A stretch of DNA of 64,000 nucleotides from Balanoglossus misakiensis. Its lineage: Eukaryota; Hemichordata. A program made the translations under genes and the position numbers. Below, in pieces: positions 42,107 to 57,100 of the stretch. The notes beneath the pieces are model-generated. The model was not told the DNA's origin and made no database searches. It saw only the letters and a list, made by a program, of their open reading frames with translations. Numbering within the stretch: the stretch's first letter is position 1; the number at the start of each line of letters is the position of its first letter. The stretch lies in NCBI GenBank assembly GCA_040954595.2, contig CM082583.2, forward strand, positions 9,114,001 through 9,178,000, written 5' to 3'.

Positions 42107-43959
42107 CTTTTCATGAGCTATAACCCATGATTTTTTCCAAAAATCGACGAATTTACGAGATTTCGCAAAGTCGAAAAATTGTAATTTTTTGACGATTTTC
42201 ATGAGCAATAACCCATGATTTTTTTCCAAACCTCGACGAATTTTCGAGATTTCGCAAAGTCGAAAAATCGTCGATTTTTGAAGATTTTCCTGAGCTATAA
42301 CCCATGGTTTTTATCAAAAAATCACCAAATTTTGAAAATTCGCAAAGTCGAAAAATCGTCGATTTTTGAAGATTTTCCTGAGCTATAACCCATGGTTTTT
42401 ATCAAAAAATCACCAAATTTTGAAAATTCGCAAAGTCGAAAAATCGTCGATTTTTGAAGATTTTCCTGAGCTATAACCCATGGTTTTTATCAAAAAATCA
42501 CCAAATTTTGAAAATTCGCAAAGTCGAAAAATCGTCGATTTTTGAAGATTTTCCTGAGCTATAACCCATGGTTTTTATCAAAAAATCACCAAATTTTGAA
42601 AATTCGCAAAGTCGAAAAATCGTCGATTATTGAAGATTTTCCTGAGCTATAACCCATGGTTTTTGTCGAAAAATCACCAAATTTTGAAATTTCGCGAAGT
42701 CGAAAAATTGACATTTCTGGATGATTTTCATGAGCTATAACCCATGGTTTTTGTCGAAAAACCACCAAATTTTGAAATTTCGCGAAGTCGAAAAATTGAC
42801 ATTTCTGGATGATTTTCATGAGCTATAACCCATGGTTTTTGTCGAAAAACCACCAAATTTTGAAATTTCGCGAAGTCGAAAAATTGACATTTCTGGATGA
42901 TTTTCATGAGCTATAACCCATGGTTTTTGTCGAAAAACCACCAAATTTTGAAATTTCGCGAAGTCGAAAAATTGACATTTCTGGATGATTTTCATGAGCT
43001 ATAACCCATGGTTTTTGTCGAAAAACCACCAAATTTTGAAATTTCGCGAAGTCGAAAAATTGACATTTCTGGATGATTTTCATGAGCTATAACCCATGGT
43101 TTTTGTCGAAAAACCACCAAATTTTGAAATTTCGCGAAGTCGAAAAATTGACATTTCTGGATGATTTTCATGAGCTATAACCCATGGTTTTTATCAAAAA
43201 ATCACCAAATTTTGAAAATTCGCAAAGTCGAAAAATTGACATTTCTGGATGATTTTCATGAGATATAACCCATGGTTTTTGTCGAAAAACCACCAAATTT
43301 TGAAATTTCGCGAAGTCGAAAAATTGACATTTCTGGATGATTTTCATGAGCTATAACTCATGGTTTTTGTCAAAAAACCACCAAATTTTGAAATTTCGCG
43401 AAGTCGAAAAATTGACATTTCTGGATGATTTTCATGAGCTATAACCCATGGTTTTTGTCGAAAAACCACCAAATTTTGAAATTTCGCGAAGTCGAAAAAT
43501 TGACATTTCTGGATGATTTTCATGAGCTATAACCCATGGTTTTTGTCGAAAAACCACCAAATTTTGAAATTTCGCGAAGTCGAAAAATTGACATTTCTGG
43601 ATGATTTTCATGAGCTATAACCCATGGTTTTTGTCGAAAATCGAAGAAATTTTGAAAATTCGCAAAGTGGAAAAATTGACATTTCTGGATGATTTTCCTG
43701 AGCTATAACCCATGGTTTTTATCAAAAAATCACCAAATTTTGAAAATTCGCAAAGTCGAAAAATCGTCGATTTTTGAAGATTTTCCTGAGCTATAACCCA
43801 TGGTTTTTATCAAAAAATCACCAAATTTTGAAAATTCGCAAAGTCGAAAAATCGTCGATTTTTGAAAATTTTCCTGAGCTATAACCCATGGTTTTTGTCG
43901 AAAAACCACCAAATTTTGAAATTTCGCGAAGTCGAAAAATTGACATTTCTGGATTATTT

Positions 43960-46952
43960 TCATGAGCTATAACCCATGGTTTTTGTCGAAAAACCACCAA
44001 ATTTTGAAATTTCGCGAAGTCGAAAAATTGACATTTCTGGATGATTTTCATGAGCTATAACCCATGGTTTTTGTCGAAAACCAACAAATTTTGAAATTTC
44101 GCGAAGTCGAAAAATTGACATTTCTGGATGATTTTCATGAGCTATAACCCATGGTTTTTGTCGAAAAACCACCAAATTTTGAAATTTCGCGAAGTCGAAA
44201 AATTGACATTTCTGGATGATTTTCATGAGCTATAACCCATGGTTTTTGTCGAAAAACCACCAAATTTTGAAATTTCGCGAAGTCGAAAAATTGACATTTC
44301 TGGATGATTTTCATGAGCTATAACCCATGGTTTTTGTCGAAAAACCACCAAATTTTGAAATTTCGCGAAGTCGAAAAATTGACATTTCTGGATGATTTTC
44401 ATGAGCTATAACCCATGGTTTTTGTCGAAAAACCACCAAATTTTGAAATTTCGCGAAGTCGAAAAATTGACATTTCTGGATGATTTTCATGAGCTATAAC
44501 CCATGGTTTTTGTCGAAAAACCACCAAATTTTGAAATTTCGCGAAGTCGAAAAATTGACATTTCTGGATGATTTTCATGAGCTATAACCCATGGTTTTTG
44601 TCGAAAAACCACCAAATTTTGAAATTTCGCGAAGTCGAAAAATTGACATTTCTGGATGATTTTCATGAGCTATAACCCATGGTTTTTGTCGAAAAACCAC
44701 CAAATTTTGAAATTTCGCGAAGTCGAAAAATTGACATTTCTGGATGATTTTCATGAGCTATAACCCATGGTTTTTGTCGAAAAACCACCAAATTTTGAAA
44801 TTTCGCGAAGTCGAAAAATTGACATTTCTGGATGATTTTCATGAGCTATAACCCATGGTTTTTGTCGAAAATCGAAGAAATTTTGAAAATTCGCAAAGTC
44901 GAAAAATTGACATTTCTGGATGATTTTCATGAGCTATAACCCATGGTTTTTGTCGAAAATCGAAGAAATTTTGAAAATTCGCAAAGTCGAAAAATTGACA
45001 TTTCTGGATGATTTTCATGAGCTATAACCCATGGTTTTTGTCGAAAATCGAAGAAATTTTGAAAATTCGCAAAGTCGAAAAATTGACATTTCTGGATGAT
45101 TTTCATGAGCTATAACCCATGGTTTTTATCAAAAAATCACCAAATTTTGAAAATTCGCAAAGTCGAAAAATCGTCGATTTTTGAAGATTTTCCTGAGCTA
45201 TAACCCATGGTTTTTATCAAAAAATCACCAAATTTTGAAAATTCGCAAAGTCGAAAAATCGTCGATTTTTGAAGATTTTCCTGAGCTATAACCCATGGTT
45301 TTTATCAAAAAATCACCAAATTTTGAAAATTCGCAAAGTCGAAAAATCGTCGATTTTTGAAGATTTTCCTGAGCTATAACCCATGGTTTTTATCAAAAAA
45401 TCACCAAATTTTGAAAATTCGCAAAGTCAAAAAATCGTCGATTTTTGAAGATTTTCCTGAGCTATAACCCATGGTTTTTGTCGAAAAATCACCAAATTTT
45501 GAAATTTCGCGAAGTCGAAAAATTGACATTTCTGGATGATTTTCATGAGCTATAACCCATGGTTTTTGTCGAAAAACCACCAAATTTTGAAATTTCGCGA
45601 AGTCGAAAAATTGACATTTCTGGATGATTTTCATGAGCTATAACCCATGGTTTTTGTCGAAAAACCACCAAATTTTGAAATTTCGCGAAGTCGAAAAATT
45701 GACATTTCTGGATGATTTTCATGAGCTATAACCCATGGTTTTTGTCGAAAACCAACAAATTTTGAAATTTCGCGAAGTCGAAAAATTGACATTTCTGGAT
45801 GATTTTCATGAGCTATAACCCATGGTTTTTGTCGAAAAACCACCAAATTTTGAAATTTCGCGAAGTCGAAAAATTGACATTTCTGGATGATTTTCATGAG
45901 CTATAACCCATGGTTTTTGTCGAAAAACCACCAAATTTTGAAATTTCGCGAAGTCGAAAAATTGACATTTCTGGATGATTTTCATGAGCTATAACCCATG
46001 GTTTTTGTCGAAAAACCACCAAATTTTGAAATTTCGCGAAGTCGAAAAATTGACATTTCTGGATGATTTTCATGAGCTATAACCCATGGTTTTTGTCGAA
46101 AAACCACCAAATTTTGAAATTTCGCGAAGTCGAAAAATTGACATTTCTGGATGATTTTCATGAGCTATAACCCATGGTTTTTATCAAAAAATCACCAAAT
46201 TTTGAAAATTCGCAAAGTCGAAAAATCGTCGATTTTTGAAGATTTTCCTGAGCTATAACCCATGGTTTTTATCAAAAAATCACAAAATTTTGAAAATTCG
46301 CAAAGTCGAAAAATCGTCGATTTTTGAAGATTTTCCTGAGCTATAACCCATGCTTTTTATCAAAAAATCACCAAATTTTGAAAATTCGCAAAGTCGAAAA
46401 ATCGTCGATTTTTGAAGATTTTCCTGAGCTATAACCCATGGTTTTTATCAAAAAATCACCAAATTTTGAAAATTCGCAAAGTCGAAAAATCGTCGATTTT
46501 TGAAGATTTTCCTGAGCTATAACCCATGGTTTTTATCAAAAAATCACCAAATTTTGAAAATTCGCAAAGTCGAAAAATCGTCGATTTTTGAAGATTTTCC
46601 TGAGCTATAACCCATGGTTTTTTTCAAAAAATCACCAAATTTTGAAATTTCGCGAAGTCGAAAAATTGACATTTCTGGATGATTTTCATGAGCTATAACC
46701 CATGGTTTTTGTCGAAAAACCACCAAATTTTGAAATTTCGCGAAGTCGAAAAATTGACATTTCTGGATGATTTTCATGAGCTATAACCCATGGTTTTTGT
46801 CGAAAACCAACAAATTTTGAAATTTCGCGAAGTCGAAAAATTGACATTTCTGGATGATTTTCATGAGCTATAACCCATGGTTTTTGTCGAAAAACCACCA
46901 AATTTTGAAATTTCGCGAAGTCGAAAAATTGACATTTCTGGATGATTTTCAT
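43960..46952 (+). repeat. Large higher-order copies marked by a shared 1-bp deletion
   Basis: A marker unit (GTCGAAAACCAACAAAT, one A lost and C changed to A) occurs with its CG at 44075, 45746 and 46801. The spacings of 1671 and 1055 bp are 19 x 88 - 1 and 12 x 88 - 1, so blocks of many units were copied with the marker. Confidence 0.85.
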
Positions 46953-48539
46953 GAGCTATAACCCATGGTTTTTGTCGAAAAACCACCAAATTTTGAAATT
47001 TCGCGAAGTCGAAAAATTGACATTTCTGGATGATTTTCATGAGCTATAACCCATGGTTTTTGTCGAAAAACCACCAAATTTTGAAATTTCGCGAAGTCGA
47101 AAAATTGACATTTCTGGATGATTTTCATGAGCTATAACCCATGGTTTTTGTCGAAAAACCACCAAATTTTGAAATTTCGCGAAGTCGAAAAATTGACATT
47201 TCTGGATGATTTTCATGAACTATAACCCATGGTTTTTGTCGAAAAACCACCAAATTTTGAAATTTCGCGAAGTCGAAAAATTGACATTTCTGGATGATTT
47301 TCATGAGCTATAACCCATGGTTTTTGTCGAAAAACCACCAAATTTTGAAATTTCGCGAAGTCGAAAAATTGACATTTCTGGATGATTTTCATGAGCTATA
47401 ACCCATGGTTTTTGTCGAAAAACCACCAAATTTTGAAATTTCGCGAAGTCGAAAAATTGACATTTCTGGATGATTTTCATGAGCTATAACCCATGGTTTT
47501 TGTCGAAAAACCACCAAATTTTGAAATTTCGCGAAGTCGAAAAATTGACATTTCTGGATGATTTTCATGAGCTATAACCCATGGTTTTTGTCGAAAATCG
47601 AAGAAATTTTGAAAATTCGCAAAGTCGAAAAATTGACATTTCTGGATGATTTTCATGAGCTATATATAACCCATGGTTTTTGTCGAAAATCGAAGAAATT
47701 TTGAAAATTCGCAAAGTCGAAAAATTGACATTTCTGGATGATTTTCATGAGCTATAACCCATGGTTTTTGTCGAAAATCGAAGAAATTTTGAAAATTCGC
47801 AAAGTCGAAAAATTGACATTTCTGGATGATTTTCATGAGCTATAACCCATGGTTTTTATCAAAAAATCACCAAATTTTGAAAATTCGCAAAGTCGAAAAA
47901 TCGTCGATTTTTGAAGATTTTCCTGAGCTATAACCCATGGTTTTTATCAAAAAATCACCAAATTTTGAAATTTCGCGAAGTCGAAAAATTGACATTTCTG
48001 GATGATTTTCATGAGCTATAACCCATGGTTTTTGTCGAAAAACCACCAAATTTTGAAATTTCGCGAAGTCGAAAAATTGACATTTCTGGATGATTTTCAT
48101 GAGCTATAACCCATGGTTTTTGTCGAAAAACCACCAAATTTTGAAATTTCGCGAAGTCGAAAAATTGACATTTCTGGATGATTTTCATGAGCTATAACCC
48201 ATGGTTTTTGTCGAAAAACCACCAAATTTTGAAATTTCGCGAAGTCGAAAAATTGACATTTCTGGATGATTTTCATGAGCTATAACCCATGGTTTTTGTC
48301 GAAAAACCACCAAATTTTGAAAATTCGCGAAGTCGAAAAATTGACATTTCTGGATGATTTTCATGAGCTATAACCCATGGTTTTTGTCGCTAAACCACCA
48401 AATTTTGAAATTTCGCGAAGTCGAAAAATTGACATTTCTGGATGATTTTCATGAGCTATAACCCATGGTTTTTGTCGAAAAACCACCAAATTTTGAAAAT
48501 TCGCAAAGTCGAAAAATTGACATTTCTGGATGATTTTCA

Positions 48540-51100
48540 TGAGCTATAACCCATGGTTTTTATCAAAAAATCACCAAATTTTGAAAATTCGCAAAGTCGA
48601 AAAATCGTCGATTTTTGAAGATTTTCCTGAGCTATAACCCATGGTTTTTATCAAAAAATCACCAAATTTTGAAAATTCGCAAAGTCGAAGAATCGTCGAT
48701 TTTTTAAGATTTTCCTGAGCTATAACCCATGGTTTTTATCAAAAAATCACCAAATTTTGAAAATTCGCAAAGTCGAAAAATCGTCGATTTTTGAAGATTT
48801 TCCTGAGCTATAACCCATGGTTTTTTATCAAAAAATCACCAAATTTTGAAAATTCGCAAAGTCGAAAAATCGTCGATTTTTGAAGATTTTCCTGAGCTAT
48901 AACCCATGGTTTTTATCAAAAAATCACCAAATTTTGAAAATTCGCAAAGTCGAAAAATCGTCGATTTTTGAAGATTTTCCTGAGCTATAACCCATGGTTT
49001 TTATCAAAAAATCACCAAATTTTGAAAATTCGCAAAGTCGAAAAATCGTCGATTTTTGAAGATTTTCCTGAGCTATAACCCATGGTTTTTATCAAAAAAT
49101 CACCAAATTTTGAAAATTCGCAAAGTCGAAAAATCGTCGATTTTTGAAGATTTTCCTGAGCTATAACCCATGGTTTTTATCAAAAAATCACCAAATTTTG
49201 AAAATTCGCAAAGTCGAAAAATCGTCGATTTTTGAAGATTTTCCTGAGCTATAACCCATGGTTTTTATCAAAAAATCACCAAATTTTGAAAATTCGCAAA
49301 GTCGAAGAATCGTCGATTTTTTAAGATTTTCCTGAGCTATAACCCATGGTTTTTATCAAAAAATCACCAAATTTTGAAAATTCGCAAAGTCGAAAAATCG
49401 TCGATTTTTGAAGATTTTCCTGAGCTATAACCCATGGTTTTTTATCAAAAAATCACCAAATTTTGAAAATTCGCAAAGTCGAAAAATCGTCGATTTTTGA
49501 AGATTTTCCTGAGCTATAACCCATGGTTTTTATCAAAAAATCACCAAATTTTGAAAATTCGCAAAGTCGAAAAATCGTCGATTTTTGAAGATTTTCCTGA
49601 GCTATAACCCATGGTTTTTATCAAAAAATGACCAAATTTTGAAAATTCGCAAAGTCGAAAAATCGTCGATTTTTGAAGATTTTCCTGAGCTATAACCCAT
49701 GGTTTTTATCAAAAAATCACCAAATTTTGAAAATTCGCAAAGTCGAAAAATCGTCGATTTTTGAAGATTTTCCTGAGCTATAACCCATGGTTTTTATCAA
49801 AAAATCACCAAATTTTGAAAATTCGCAAAGTCGAAAAATCGTCGATTTTTGAAGATTTTCCTGAGCTATAACCCATGGTTTTTATCAAAAAATCACCAAA
49901 TTTTGAAAATTCGCAAAGTCGAAAAATCGTCGATTTTTGAAGATTTTCCTGAGCTATAACCCATGGTTTTTATCAAAAAATCACCAAATTTTGAAAATTC
50001 GCAAAGTCGAAAAATCGTCGATTTTTGAAGATTTTCCTGAGCTATAACCCATGGTTTTTTATCAAAAAATCACCAAATTTTGAAAATTCGCAAAGTCGAA
50101 AAATCGTCGATTTTTGAAGATTTTCCTGAGCTATAACCCATGGTTTTTATCAAAAAATCACCAAATTTTGAAAATTCGCAAAGTCGAAAAATCGTCGATT
50201 TTTGAAGATTTTCCTGAGCTATAACCCATGGTTTTTATCAAAAAATGACCAAATTTTGAAAATTCGCAAAGTCGAAAAATCGTCGATTTTTGAAGATTTT
50301 CCTGAGCTATAACCCATGGTTTTTATCAAAAAATCACCAAATTTTGAAAATTCGCAAAGTCGAAAAATCGTCGATTTTTGAAGATTTTCCTGAGCTATAA
50401 CCCATGGTTTTTATCAAAAAATCACCAAATTTTGAAAATTCGCAAAGTCGAAAAATCGTCGATTTTTGAAGATTTTCCTGAGCTATAACCCATGGTTTTT
50501 ATCAAAAAATCACCAAATTTTGAAAATTCGCAAAGTCGAAGAATCGTCGATTTTTTAAGATTTTCCTGAGCTATAACCCATGGTTTTTATCAAAAAATCA
50601 CCAAATTTTGAAAATTCGCAAAGTCGAAAAATCGTCGATTTTTGAAGATTTTCCTGAGCTATAACCCATGGTTTTTTATCAAAAAATCACCAAATTTTGA
50701 AAATTCGCAAAGTCGAAAAATCGTCGATTTTTGAAGATTTTCCTGAGCTATAACCCATGGTTTTTATCAAAAAATCACCAAATTTTGAAAATTCGCAAAG
50801 TCGAAAAATCGTCGATTTTTGAAGATTTTCCTGAGCTATAACCCATGGTTTTTATCAAAAAATGACCAAATTTTGAAAATTCGCAAAGTCGAAAAATCGT
50901 CGATTTTTGAAGATTTTCCTGAGCTATAACCCATGGTTTTTATCAAAAAATGACCAAATTTTGAAAATTCGCAAAGTCGAAAAATCGTCGATTTTTGAAG
51001 ATTTTCCTGAGCTATAACCCATGGTTTTTATCAAAAAATCACCGAATTTTGAAAATTCGCAAAGTCGAAAAATCGTCGATTTTTGAAGATTTTCCTGAGC
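48540..51100 (+). repeat. Seven-unit higher-order repeat, 617-bp period
   Basis: An extra-T marker starts at 48821, 49438, 50055 and 50672, exactly 617 bp apart (7 x 88 + 1). A GACCAAA marker at 49630, 50247 and 50864 has the same period, and a GAAGAATCG marker at 48687, 49304 and 50538 fits 617 and 1234. Confidence 0.92.
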
Positions 51101-51106
51101 TATAAC

Positions 51107-54100
51107 CCATGGTTTTTATCAAAAAATCACCAAATTTTGAAAATTCGCAAAGTCGAAAAATCGTCGATTTTTGAAGATTTTCCTGAGCTATAACCCATGG
51201 TTTTTATCAAAAAATGACCAAATTTTGAAAATTCGCAAAGTCGAAAAATCGTCGATTTTTGAAGATTTTCCTGAGCTATAACCCATGGTTTTTATCAAAA
51301 AATGACCAAATTTTGAAAATTCGCAAAGTCGAAAAATCGTCGATTTTTGAAGATTTTCCTGAGCTATAACCCATGGTTTTTATCAAAAAATCACCAAATT
51401 TTGAAAATTCGCAAAGTCGAAAAATCGTCGATTTTTGAAGATTTTCCTGAGCTATAACCCATGGTTTTTATCAAAAAATCACCAAATTTTGAAAATTCGC
51501 AAAGTCGAAAAATCGTCGATTTTTGAAGATTTTCCTGAGCTATAACCCATGGTTTTTATCAAAAAATCACCAAATTTTGAAAATTCGCAAAGTCGAAAAA
51601 TCGTCGATTTTTGAAGATTTTCCTGAGCTATAACCCATGGTTTTTGTCGAAAAACCACCAAATTTTGAAATTTCGCGAAGTCGAAAAATTGACATTTCTG
51701 GATGATTTTCATGAGCTATAACCCATGGTTTTTGTCGAAAAACCACCAAATTTTGAAATTTCGCGAAGTCGAAAAATTGATATTTCTGGATGATTTTCAT
51801 GAGCTATAACCCATGGTTTTTGTCGAAAAACCACCAAATTTTGAAACTTCGCGAAGTCGAAAAATTGACATTTCTGGATGATTTTCATGAGCTATAACCC
51901 ATGGTTTTTGTCGAAAAACCACCAAATTTTGAAAATTCGCAAAGTCGAAAAATCGTCGATTTTTGAAGATTTTCCTGAGCTATAACCCATGGTTTTTATC
52001 AAAAAATCACCAAATTTTGAAAATTCGCAAAGTCGAAAAATCGTCGATTTTTGAAGATTTTCCTGAGCTATAACCCATGGTTTTTTTCAAAAAATCACCA
52101 AATTTTGAAATTTCACGAAGTCGAAAAATTGACATTTCTGGATGATTTTCATGAGCTATAACCCATGGTTTTTGTCGAAAAACCACCAAATTTTGAAATT
52201 TCGCGAAGTCGAAAAATTGACATTTCTGGATGATTTTCATGAGCTATAACCCATGGTTTTTGTCGAAAAACCACCAAATTTTGAAATTTCGCGAAGTCGA
52301 AAAATTGACATTTCTGGATTATTTTCATGAGCTATAACCCATGGTTTTTGTCGAAAAACCACCAAATTTTGAAATTTCGCGAAGTCGAAAAATTGACATT
52401 TCTGGATGATTTTCATGAGCTATAACCCATGGTTTTTGTCGAAAATCGAAGAAATTTTGAAAATTCGCAAAGTCGAGAAATTGACATTTCTGGATGATTT
52501 TCATGAGCTATAACCCATGGTTTTTATCAAAAAATCACCAAATTTTGAAAATTCGCAAAGTCGAAAAATCGTCGATTTTTGAAGATTTTCCTGAGCTATA
52601 ACCCATGGTTTTTATCAAAAAATCACCAAATTTTGAAAATTCGCAAAGTCGAAAAATCGTCGATTTTTGAAGATTTTCCTGAGCTATAACCCATGGTTTT
52701 TATCAAAAAATCACCAACGAAAATTCGCAAAGTCGAAAAATCGTCGATTTTTGAAGATTTTCCTGAGCTATAACCCATGGTTTTTATCAAAAAATCACCA
52801 AATTTTGAAAATTCGCAAAGTCGAAAAATCGTCGATTTTTGAAGATTTTCCTGAGCTATAACCCATGGTTTTTATCAAAAAATCACAAAATTTTGAAAAT
52901 TCGCAAAGTCGAAAAATCGTCGATTTTTGAAGATTTTCCTGAGCTATAACCCATGGTTTTTATCAAAAAATCACAAAATTTTGAAAATTCGCAAAGTCGA
53001 AAAATCGTCGATTTTTGAAGATTTTCCTGAGCTATAACCCATGCTTTTTATCAAAAAATCACCAAATTTTGAAAATTCGCAAAGTCGAAAAATCGTCGAT
53101 TTTTGAAGATTTTCCTGAGCTATAACCCATGGTTTTTATCAAAAAATCACCAAATTTTGAAAATTCGCAAAGTCGAAAAATCGTCGATTTTTGAAGATTT
53201 TCCTGAGCTATAACCCATGGTTTTTATCAAAAAATCACCAAATTTTGAAATTTCGCGAAGTCGAAAAATTGACATTTCTGGATGATTTTCATGAGCTATA
53301 ACCCATGGTTTTTGTCGAAAAACCACCAAATTTTGAAATTTCGCGAAGTCGAAAAATTGACAGTTCTGGATGATTTTCATGAGCTATAACCCATGGTTTT
53401 TATCAAAAAATCACCAAATTTTGAAAATTCGCAAAGTCGAAAAATCGTCGATTTTTGAAGATTTTCCTGAGCTATAACCCATGGTTTTTATCAAAAAATC
53501 ACCAAATTTTGAAAATTCGCAAAGTCGAAAAATCGTCGATTTTTGAAGATTTTCCTGAGCTATAACCCATGGTTTTTATCAAAAAATCACCAAATTTTGA
53601 AAATTCGCAAAGTCGAAAAATCGTCGATTTTTGAAGATTTTCCTGAGCTATAACCCATGGTTTTTATCAAAAAATCACCAAATTTTGAAAATTCGCAAAG
53701 TCGAAAAATCGTCGATTTTTGAAGATTTTCCTGAGCTATAACCCATGGTTTTTTTCAAAAAATCACCAAATTTTGAAATTTTGCGAAGTCGAAAAATTGA
53801 CATTTCTGGATGATTTTCATGAGCTATAACCCATGGTTTTTGTCGAAAAACCACCAAATTTTGAAATTTCGCGAAGTCGAAAAATTGACATTTCTGGATG
53901 ATTTTCATGAGCTATAACCCATGGTTTTTGTCGAACAACCACCAAATTTTGAAATTTTGCGAAGTCGAAAAATTGACATTTCTGGATGATTTTCATGAGC
54001 TATAACCCATGGTTTTTGTCGAACAACCACCAAATTTTGAAATTTTGCGAAGTCGAAAAATTGACATTTCTGGATGATTTTCATGAGCTATAACCCATGG

Positions 54101-57100
54101 TTTTTGTCGAAAAACCACCAAATTTTGAAATTTCGCGAAGTCGAAAAATTGTCATTTCTGGATTATTTTCATGAGCTATAACCCATGGTTTTTGTCGAAA
54201 AACCACCAAATTTTGAAATTTCGCGAAGTCGAAAAATTGACATTTCAGGATGATTTTCATGAGCTATAACCCATGGTTTTTGTCGAAAAACCACCAAATT
54301 TTGAAATTTCGCGAAGTCGAAAAATTGACATTTCTGGATGATTTTCATGAGCTATAACCCATGGTTTTTGTCGAAAAACCACCAAATTTTGAAATTTCGC
54401 GAAGTCGAAAAATTGACATTTCTGGATGATTTTCATGAGCTATAACCCATGGTTTTTGTCGAAAATCGAAGAAATTTTGAAAATTCGCAAAGTCGAGAAA
54501 TTGACATTTCTGGATGATTTTCATGAGCTATAACCCATGGTTTTTATCAAAAAATCACCAAATTTTGAAAATTCGCAAAGTCGAAAAATCGTCGATTTTT
54601 GAAGATTTTCCTGAGCTATAACCCATGGTTTTTATCAAAAAATGACCAAATTTTGAAAATTCGCAAAGTCGAAAAATCGTCGATTTTTGAAGATTTTCCT
54701 GAGCTATAACCCATGGTTTTTATCAAAAAATGACCAAATTTTGAAAATTCGCAAAGTCGAAAAATCGTCGATTTTTGAAGATTTTCCTGAGCTATAACCC
54801 ATGGTTTTTATCAAAAAATCACCAAATTTTGAAAATTCGCAAAGTCGAAAAATCGTCGATTTTTGAAGATTTTCCTGAGCTATAACCCATGGTTTTTATC
54901 AAAAAATCACCAAATTTTGAAAATTCGCAAAGTCGAAAAATCGTCGATTTTTGAAGATTTTCCTGAGCTATAACCCATGGTTTTTATCAAAAAATCACCA
55001 AATTTTGAAAATTCGCAAAGTCGAAAAATCGTCGATTTTTGAAGATTTTCCTGAGCTATAACCCATGGTTTTTGTCGAAAAACCACCAAATTTTGAAATT
55101 TCGCGAAGTCGAAAAATTGACATTTCTGGATGATTTTCATGAGCTATAACCCATGGTTTTTGTCGAAAAACCACCAAATTTTGAAATTTCGCGAAGTCGA
55201 AAAATTGATATTTCTGGATGATTTTCATGAGCTATAACCCATGGTTTTTGTCGAAAAACCACCAAATTTTGAAACTTCGCGAAGTCGAAAAATTGACATT
55301 TCTGGATGATTTTCATGAGCTATAACCCATGGTTTTTGTCGAAAAACCACCAAATTTTGAAAATTCGCAAAGTCGAAAAATCGTCGATTTTTGAAGATTT
55401 TCCTGAGCTATAACCCATGGTTTTTATCAAAAAATCACCAAATTTTGAAAATTCGCAAAGTCGAAAAATCGTCGATTTTTGAAGATTTTCCTGAGCTATA
55501 ACCCATGGTTTTTTTCAAAAAATCACCAAATTTTGAAATTTCACGAAGTCGAAAAATTGACATTTCTGGATGATTTTCATGAGCTATAACCCATGGTTTT
55601 TGTCGAAAAACCACCAAATTTTGAAATTTCGCGAAGTCGAAAAATTGACATTTCTGGATGATTTTCATGAGCTATAACCCATGGTTTTTGTCGAAAAACC
55701 ACCAAATTTTGAAATTTCGCGAAGTCGAAAAATTGACATTTCTGGATTATTTTCATGAGCTATAACCCATGGTTTTTGTCGAAAAACCACCAAATTTTGA
55801 AATTTCGCGAAGTCGAAAAATTGACATTTCTGGATGATTTTCATGAGCTATAACCCATGGTTTTTGTCGAAAATCGAAGAAATTTTGAAAATTCGCAAAG
55901 TCGAGAAATTGACATTTCTGGATGATTTTCATGAGCTATAACCCATGGTTTTTATCAAAAAATCACCAAATTTTGAAAATTCGCAAAGTCGAAAAATCGT
56001 CGATTTTTGAAGATTTTCCTGAGCTATAACCCATGGTTTTTATCAAAAAATCACCAAATTTTGAAAATTCGCAAAGTCGAAAAATCGTCGATTTTTGAAG
56101 ATTTTCCTGAGCTATAACCCATGGTTTTTATCAAAAAATCACCAACGAAAATTCGCAAAGTCGAAAAATCGTCGATTTTTGAAGATTTTCCTGAGCTATA
56201 ACCCATGGTTTTTATCAAAAAATCACCAAATTTTGAAAATTCGCAAAGTCGAAAAATCGTCGATTTTTGAAGATTTTCCTGAGCTATAACCCATGGTTTT
56301 TATCAAAAAATCACAAAATTTTGAAAATTCGCAAAGTCGAAAAATCGTCGATTTTTGAAGATTTTCCTGAGCTATAACCCATGGTTTTTATCAAAAAATC
56401 ACAAAATTTTGAAAATTCGCAAAGTCGAAAAATCGTCGATTTTTGAAGATTTTCCTGAGCTATAACCCATGCTTTTTATCAAAAAATCACCAAATTTTGA
56501 AAATTCGCAAAGTCGAAAAATCGTCGATTTTTGAAGATTTTCCTGAGCTATAACCCATGGTTTTTATCAAAAAATCACCAAATTTTGAAAATTCGCAAAG
56601 TCGAAAAATCGTCGATTTTTGAAGATTTTCCTGAGCTATAACCCATGGTTTTTATCAAAAAATCACCAAATTTTGAAATTTCGCGAAGTCGAAAAATTGA
56701 CATTTCTGGATGATTTTCATGAGCTATAACCCATGGTTTTTGTCGAAAAACCACCAAATTTTGAAATTTCGCGAAGTCGAAAAATTGACAGTTCTGGATG
56801 ATTTTCATGAGCTATAACCCATGGTTTTTATCAAAAAATCACCAAATTTTGAAAATTCGCAAAGTCGAAAAATCGTCGATTTTTGAAGATTTTCCTGAGC
56901 TATAACCCATGGTTTTTATCAAAAAATCACCAAATTTTGAAAATTCGCAAAGTCGAAAAATCGTCGATTTTTGAAGATTTTCCTGAGCTATAACCCATGG
57001 TTTTTATCAAAAAATCACCAAATTTTGAAAATTCGCAAAGTCGAAAAATCGTCGATTTTTGAAGATTTTCCTGAGCTATAACCCATGGTTTTTATCAAAA

